In this document: one piece after another, positions 6,776-10,741 of the stretch
Numbering within the stretch: position 1 is the first letter of the stretch
Layout of the letters: each line of letters begins with the position of its first letter
NCBI GenBank assembly: GCA_905210525.1
Contig: CAJLXE010000039.1
Span: forward strand, 1-10,741
Length of the DNA: 10,741 nucleotides
Direction of reading: 5' to 3'
Origin: an uncultured Clostridia bacterium
GTDB lineage: Bacteria; Bacillota; Clostridia; HGM11327
The notes under the pieces: generated by a model
Told to the model about the DNA's origin: nothing
Seen by the model: only the letters and a program-made list of their open reading frames with translations
Database searches by the model: none
Translations under genes and position numbers: made by a program

Positions 6776-9700
6776 ATGGTTAGAAAAAAGATTTCCATGG
6801 ATGGTAACACAGCCGCTGCGCATGTAAGTTATGCGTTTACAGAGGTTGCGATCACGCCTTCGAGTGTTATGGCTGAGTTGACAGACTCATGGTCTGCTAC
6901 CGGTCTTAAGAACATTTTCGGCGAAAAAGTTAAGGTTATGGAAATGCAATCTGAAGCCGGTGCGGCGGGTACTGTTCACGGTTCATTGGCAGCGGGCGCA
7001 CTCACAACAACTTATACTGCTTCACAGGGTCTGCTTTTGATGATTCCGAATATGTATAAGATAGCGGGTGAATTGCTTCCGAACGTTATTCACGTTTCTG
7101 CACGTTGCGTTGCATCACATGCTCTTAACATTTTCGGAGATCATTCCGACGTATATGCTTGCCGTCAGACAGGCTATGCAATGCTTGCAGAATCAAATCC
7201 GCAGGAAGTTATGGATCTCGGTGCAGTTGCTCATTTGTCAACAATAAAGGGCAGAGTGCCTTTTATCAACTTCTTTGACGGTTTCCGTACTTCTCATGAA
7301 ATACAGAAGATTGAAGTATGGGATTATGAAGATCTTAAATCCATGATAGATGAGGATGCTGTTGCGGCATTCCGTTCAAGAGCTATCAATCCTGAGCATC
7401 CTGTTCTTCGCGGTTCTGCCGAGAACGGTGATATATTCTTCCAGCACAGAGAAGCTTGCAACAAGTACTATGATGCACTGCCGGATATTGTTGAAGATTA
7501 TATGAATCAGGTAAACGCTAAAATAGGTACAGACTATAAGCTGTTCAACTATTACGGTGCTCCGGATGCGGACAGAGTTATAGTTGCGATGGGTTCAGTA
7601 TGCGACGTTGCGGAAGAAGTTATAGACTATATGCTCGCTCACGGCGAAAAAGTAGGTCTTATCAAAGTACGTCTTTACAGACCTTTCAGAGCAGACAAAC
7701 TCATAGAAGTTCTTCCTAAGACAGCAAAGAAGATTGCAGTTCTCGACAGAACAAAAGAACCCGGTTCACTCGGCGAGCCTCTTTATCTTGATGTTGTTAC
7801 GGCGCTTGCTACGCACGGCGTAAACGCTAAGGTTGTAGGCGGACGTTACGGTCTCGGTTCAAAGGATACACCTCCGCAAAGCATATTTGCCGTTTATGAG
7901 AATCTTGCACAGGATGAACCTAAGGCAGGCTTTACAATCGGTATTGTGGATGATGTTACGGGTCATTCTCTTGAAGAAAAACCGGCTCCGGATACATCTG
8001 CTGCAGGAACGATTTCATGTAAATTCTGGGGCTTGGGCGGCGACGGTACAGTAGGCGCAAACAAGAACTCCATAAAGATTATAGGCGATCACACAGATAA
8101 ATATATACAGGCATACTTCCAGTATGACTCAAAGAAAACAGGAGGCGTTACAATTTCTCACCTCCGTTTCGGCGACAGCCCGATAAAGAGCCCATACTAC
8201 ATTACAAAGGCAGACTTTGTTGCATGTCATAACCCGTCATACATCATTAACGGCTACAAGATAGTAAACGATGTTAAGCCGGGCGGTACATTCCTTCTTA
8301 ACTGCCAGTGGACTCCCGAGGAAGTTGAGAAGCATATGCCGGCAGAAGCAAAACGTTACATTGCGCAGAACAATATTCAGTTCTACATTGTAAACGCTAT
8401 TGATAAGGCTCGTGAGATCGGCATGGGCAAGAGAACAAATACTATATTGCAGTCCGCATTCTTTGCGCTCGCAAACATTATGCCTATCAACGAAGCTGTT
8501 GACTACATGAAGTACATGGCTAAGAAGTCTTACCTCAAAAAGGGCGAGGCAGTAGTTGAAATGAACTATAAGGCTATCGATGCAGGTGTAGACGCTATTG
8601 TTAAGGTTGACGTTCCTGAGGCTTGGAAGAATATCGAGGTTAATGCTCCCGAAATCAAGATTGAAGGACATCGTCCCGAATTGGTTAAGTTTGTAAAGAA
8701 CATAGTAATGCCTGTTGCAAAAATGAACGGCGACAGCTTGCCTGTATCTGCATTTGTGGATCATGTTGACGGTACATTCCCGCAGGGTGCTGCTGCTTAT
8801 GAAAAGCGCGGTGTTGCGGTAGATGTTCCGGAATGGAATCCCGAAAACTGTATACAGTGTAATCAGTGCTCATTCGTTTGTCCGCACGCAACTATCCGTC
8901 CTTTCGCTATGACAGAAGAAGAAGCTGCAAAAGCTCCTGCCGCAACGAAGTTTGCTTCAAGAGCAGTTAAGGGCAACGAAAATTATAAGTTCACAATGGC
9001 TATAAGCCCGCTTGATTGTATGGGTTGTGCTCTTTGCGTAAATGTATGTCCTACAAAGCCTGAAAAGAGAGCTATTAAAATGGTTCCTCAGGAAACGCAG
9101 TTGGATCAGCAGGAAGTATTCAACTATGCTGTTGAGAACGTAACAGAAAAAGAAGAACTCATTAAGCCTACGGTTAAGAACAGCCAGTTCAAACAACCGT
9201 TGCTTGAATTCTCCGGTTCATGTGCAGGCTGTGCGGAAACTTCATATGCACGTCTTATTACACAGCTCTTCGGTGAGAGAATGTACATTTCAAATGCAAC
9301 AGGTTGCTCATCAATATGGGGCGGTTCTGCACCTTCAACTCCTTATACGGTAAACCGTTTCTCAGGACGCGGTCCGGGTTGGGCTAACTCACTCTTTGAA
9401 GATAATGCAGAGCATGGCTTGGGTATGTATCTCGGTCAGAAGACGATTCGTGAGAAGCTCATCAGATACGTTGAAGAGCTCCGCGAGAACGTTGAAGACG
9501 AGAGCAAGAAGGCTGTAATTGATAACTACCTTGCTACAAAGGATGACGGCAAAACAAACGAGGCTGCAACAAAGGCTCTTATTGAAATGCTTGAAGCTTG
9601 TCCTTGCGATAGCGAATTGAAGAAGAAGATACTTGCAGAGAAAGATTATCTCTCCAAGAAATCTATATGGATATTCGGTGGTGACGGTTGGGCTTACGAT

Positions 9701-10315
9701 ATAGGCTTCGGCGGTTTGGACCATGTAATAGCTTCCGGCGAAAATGTAAACATAATGGTATTTGATACTGAGGTTTACTCAAATACAGGCGGTCAGGCTT
9801 CAAAGGCATCCAACCTTGGTCAGGTTGCACAGTTTGCTGCTGCAGGTAAGAGAATAGGTAAGAAGAACCTTGCCGAAATCGCTATGTCTTACGGTTATGT
9901 ATATGTTGCTCAGATTGCTATGGGCGCTGATATGAACCAGACTGTTAAGGCGTTGACAGAAGCTGAAGCTTATCCGGGTCCGTCTATCGTTATCGGATAT
10001 GCTCCTTGCGAAATGCACGGCGTTAAGGGCGGCATGACAAATTGCCAGTCCGAAATGAAGAAAGCAGTTGATGCAGGATATTGGCAGATGTTCAGATTCA
10101 ACCCGGCTCTTAAGGCAGAGGGCAAGAATCCGTTTACACTTGACAGCAAAGAACCTACGGCAAGCTATGTTGATTTCATAAAGAGTGAAACACGTTACAG
10201 CCGTTTGGCTCAGCAGTTCCCTGATGTTGCTGCAAGCCTGTTTGAAAAGGCTGCGGAACAAGCTAAGGCGAAGTATGCTCGTTTGCAGAAACTTGTAAAA
10301 CTTTATGAGGATTAA
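6776..10315 (+). CDS. nifJ: Pyruvate:ferredoxin (flavodoxin) oxidoreductase, single-chain
   Basis: This 1179-residue enzyme oxidatively decarboxylates pyruvate with CoA to acetyl-CoA and CO2 and reduces ferredoxin. It is a cytoplasmic thiamine-diphosphate, iron-sulfur enzyme central to anaerobic fermentation. Domain order: pyrimidine domain (about 1-260), transketolase-C-like domain (260-415), gamma-type domain (416-630), a two-cluster ferredoxin domain with Cys 692/695/698/702 and 748/751/754/758, and the pyrophosphate domain with GDG (969-971), N1003 and the proximal-cluster cysteines 816, 819, 844 and 1078. E60 and R110 match active-site Glu64 and Arg114 of the Desulfovibrio africanus enzyme. 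Two oddities stand out. Four residues (usually AIYP) are missing between A25 and I26, directly before TPP-site T27, and CxGCGET reads CAGCAET. The C-terminus ends after LVKLYED and lacks the D. africanus extension, as in most clostridial forms. It has its own promoter and terminator. The symbol por is also used. Confidence 0.96.
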   Translation: MVRKKISMDGNTAAAHVSYAFTEVAITPSSVMAELTDSWSATGLKNIFGEKVKVMEMQSEAGAAGTVHGSLAAGALTTTYTASQGLLLMIPNMYKIAGELLPNVIHVSARCVASHALNIFGDHSDVYACRQTGYAMLAESNPQEVMDLGAVAHLSTIKGRVPFINFFDGFRTSHEIQKIEVWDYEDLKSMIDEDAVAAFRSRAINPEHPVLRGSAENGDIFFQHREACNKYYDALPDIVEDYMNQVNAKIGTDYKLFNYYGAPDADRVIVAMGSVCDVAEEVIDYMLAHGEKVGLIKVRLYRPFRADKLIEVLPKTAKKIAVLDRTKEPGSLGEPLYLDVVTALATHGVNAKVVGGRYGLGSKDTPPQSIFAVYENLAQDEPKAGFTIGIVDDVTGHSLEEKPAPDTSAAGTISCKFWGLGGDGTVGANKNSIKIIGDHTDKYIQAYFQYDSKKTGGVTISHLRFGDSPIKSPYYITKADFVACHNPSYIINGYKIVNDVKPGGTFLLNCQWTPEEVEKHMPAEAKRYIAQNNIQFYIVNAIDKAREIGMGKRTNTILQSAFFALANIMPINEAVDYMKYMAKKSYLKKGEAVVEMNYKAIDAGVDAIVKVDVPEAWKNIEVNAPEIKIEGHRPELVKFVKNIVMPVAKMNGDSLPVSAFVDHVDGTFPQGAAAYEKRGVAVDVPEWNPENCIQCNQCSFVCPHATIRPFAMTEEEAAKAPAATKFASRAVKGNENYKFTMAISPLDCMGCALCVNVCPTKPEKRAIKMVPQETQLDQQEVFNYAVENVTEKEELIKPTVKNSQFKQPLLEFSGSCAGCAETSYARLITQLFGERMYISNATGCSSIWGGSAPSTPYTVNRFSGRGPGWANSLFEDNAEHGLGMYLGQKTIREKLIRYVEELRENVEDESKKAVIDNYLATKDDGKTNEAATKALIEMLEACPCDSELKKKILAEKDYLSKKSIWIFGGDGWAYDIGFGGLDHVIASGENVNIMVFDTEVYSNTGGQASKASNLGQVAQFAAAGKRIGKKNLAEIAMSYGYVYVAQIAMGADMNQTVKALTEAEAYPGPSIVIGYAPCEMHGVKGGMTNCQSEMKKAVDAGYWQMFRFNPALKAEGKNPFTLDSKEPTASYVDFIKSETRYSRLAQQFPDVAASLFEKAAEQAKAKYARLQKLVKLYED

Positions 10316-10332
10316 TAATCATTGATATTTGA

Positions 10333-10362
10333 GGCTGTAACTATGAAGTTACAGCCTTTTTT
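10333..10362 (+). terminator. Rho-independent terminator after the pyruvate oxidoreductase gene
   Basis: A perfect 10-bp stem (GGCTGTAACT at 10333-10342 and AGTTACAGCC at 10347-10356) with a 4-nt loop ATGA is followed by six T (10357-10362). It lies 17 bp after the stop codon. This is a textbook intrinsic terminator, and it makes the pyruvate oxidoreductase gene a single-gene transcript. Confidence 0.93.
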
Positions 10363-10406
10363 GTAATTGAGCACCTGAACTTTGTGTCTGGGACAATTAC
10401 TTTACC

Positions 10407-10412
10407 GGGGGG
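10407..10412 (+). promoter_or_regulatory. Unusual all-G ribosome binding site
   Basis: GGGGGG lies 6 bp before the ATG at 10419. It replaces the usual AGGAGG and could still pair with the 16S tail through a G-U wobble. Its placement supports the chosen start of the last gene. No convincing promoter is seen in the 44 bp between the terminator and this site, although one could be of low consensus. Confidence 0.5.
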
Positions 10413-10418
10413 TATTAA

Positions 10419-10741
10419 ATGAATAGCAATGTTAAAAGATTAATTACGGCATTGGCAATGCTGTGCGGCATTGTTTGTATTGCCGTGTTAATTGCACCGA
10501 GTGCGGCGTATTTTGTTGAAAAAGAAGCTGAGAATACGCCTACTCCGTATATTGATGATTGGGATAAACAGGGTGAAAGCGATGGCAAGGATAATGTATT
10601 TATGCCGAAGCCAACATCTGCATCGGAATCGGAACTTGAAGCCACGGAAACATCGGTACCAACGGTAAAGCCGACCGCTGCGCCAACGGCAACGCCTGAG
10701 CCAACGGTAAAACCGACCGCTGCGCCAACGGCAACGCCCGA
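10419..10741 (+). CDS. Secreted or membrane-anchored protein with Thr/Pro-rich repeats (partial, 3' end outside window)
   Basis: The ATG at 10419 opens a frame that runs off the window after 107 complete codons. The N-terminus is MNSNVKR followed by a hydrophobic stretch (about residues 8-30, ending PSAAY), which would act as a signal peptide or a single anchor. No good lipobox is present at C16 or C20. An acidic, polar linker follows (about 32-65), then a Ser/Thr/Glu stretch, then 14-residue repeats PTVKPTAAPTATPE from residue 81. Such low-complexity Thr/Pro stretches are typical spacers in cell-surface proteins of Gram-positive bacteria. Any functional domain would lie downstream of the window, so no function can be given. 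Confidence 0.72.
   Translation, partial: MNSNVKRLITALAMLCGIVCIAVLIAPSAAYFVEKEAENTPTPYIDDWDKQGESDGKDNVFMPKPTSASESELEATETSVPTVKPTAAPTATPEPTVKPTAAPTATP
10659..10741 (+). repeat. 42-bp in-frame tandem repeat (Thr/Pro linker)
   Basis: One full 42-bp unit (10659-10700) and all but the last base of a second (10701-10741) encode PTVKPTAAPTATPE. The visible copies differ at only two bases, both silent (AAG/AAA and CCT/CCC). Near-identity at DNA level suggests recent expansion, and the copy number probably varies between strains. More copies may lie beyond the window. Confidence 0.88.

Noticed and set aside
10415..10645. Minus-strand open frame opposite the surface-protein gene
   Set aside because: It is Ser-rich low complexity mirroring the repeat-bearing + strand gene, which has a signal-like N-terminus and a placed ribosome binding site.
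1..10741. CRISPR arrays, tRNA/rRNA genes, insertion sequences or attachment sites
   Set aside because: No regularly spaced repeats, RNA-gene signatures, transposase genes or terminal inverted repeats were seen on either strand.

Overview
The window reads as chromosomal DNA of an anaerobic, low-GC Gram-positive bacterium (Clostridia-type Bacillota). The grounds are AGGAG-type ribosome binding sites, a TTG start, A/T-rich codon choice, a single-chain pyruvate:ferredoxin oxidoreductase of the clostridial type, and a surface protein with Thr/Pro repeats. All genes that can be supported lie on the + strand. A genus cannot be named from this sequence alone.

Region 1 (about 1-6535) looks like one operon. 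After the possible tail of an upstream gene (3-86) come two ABC exporter half-transporters (117-1910 and 1907-3686) and then two shortened MutS-type ATPases (3717-5180 and 5177-6535). The genes overlap by 4 bp or are separated by about 30 bp, which suggests co-transcription and translational coupling. Members of each pair are visibly paralogous, so a heterodimeric exporter and a heterodimeric MutS-like ATPase are the natural reading. The second exporter gene is broken by a +1 frameshift near 2414. A single-base correction restores a 592-residue protein with all ABC motifs, so this is either a recent mutation or a sequence error. The exporters resemble the LanT/NisT-like peptide exporters without a peptidase domain, but no precursor peptide or modification enzyme is visible, so the cargo is unknown. 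The ABC-pair plus MutS-pair arrangement is the most unusual thing in the window.

Region 2 (6536-10362) is an independent housekeeping unit. It has a 240-bp intergenic stretch with a good extended -10 sigma-A promoter, the 1179-residue pyruvate:ferredoxin oxidoreductase gene (fermentative pyruvate to acetyl-CoA, CO2 and reduced ferredoxin), and a perfect 10-bp-stem intrinsic terminator. Compared with the Desulfovibrio africanus enzyme as I remember it, this protein lacks four residues directly before the thiamine-diphosphate-site threonine (the usual AIYP of AIYPITPSS) and has Ala for Gly in the CxGCGET iron-sulfur motif.

Region 3 (10363-10741) starts a secreted or membrane-anchored protein whose Thr/Pro-rich 14-residue tandem repeats run off the window end.
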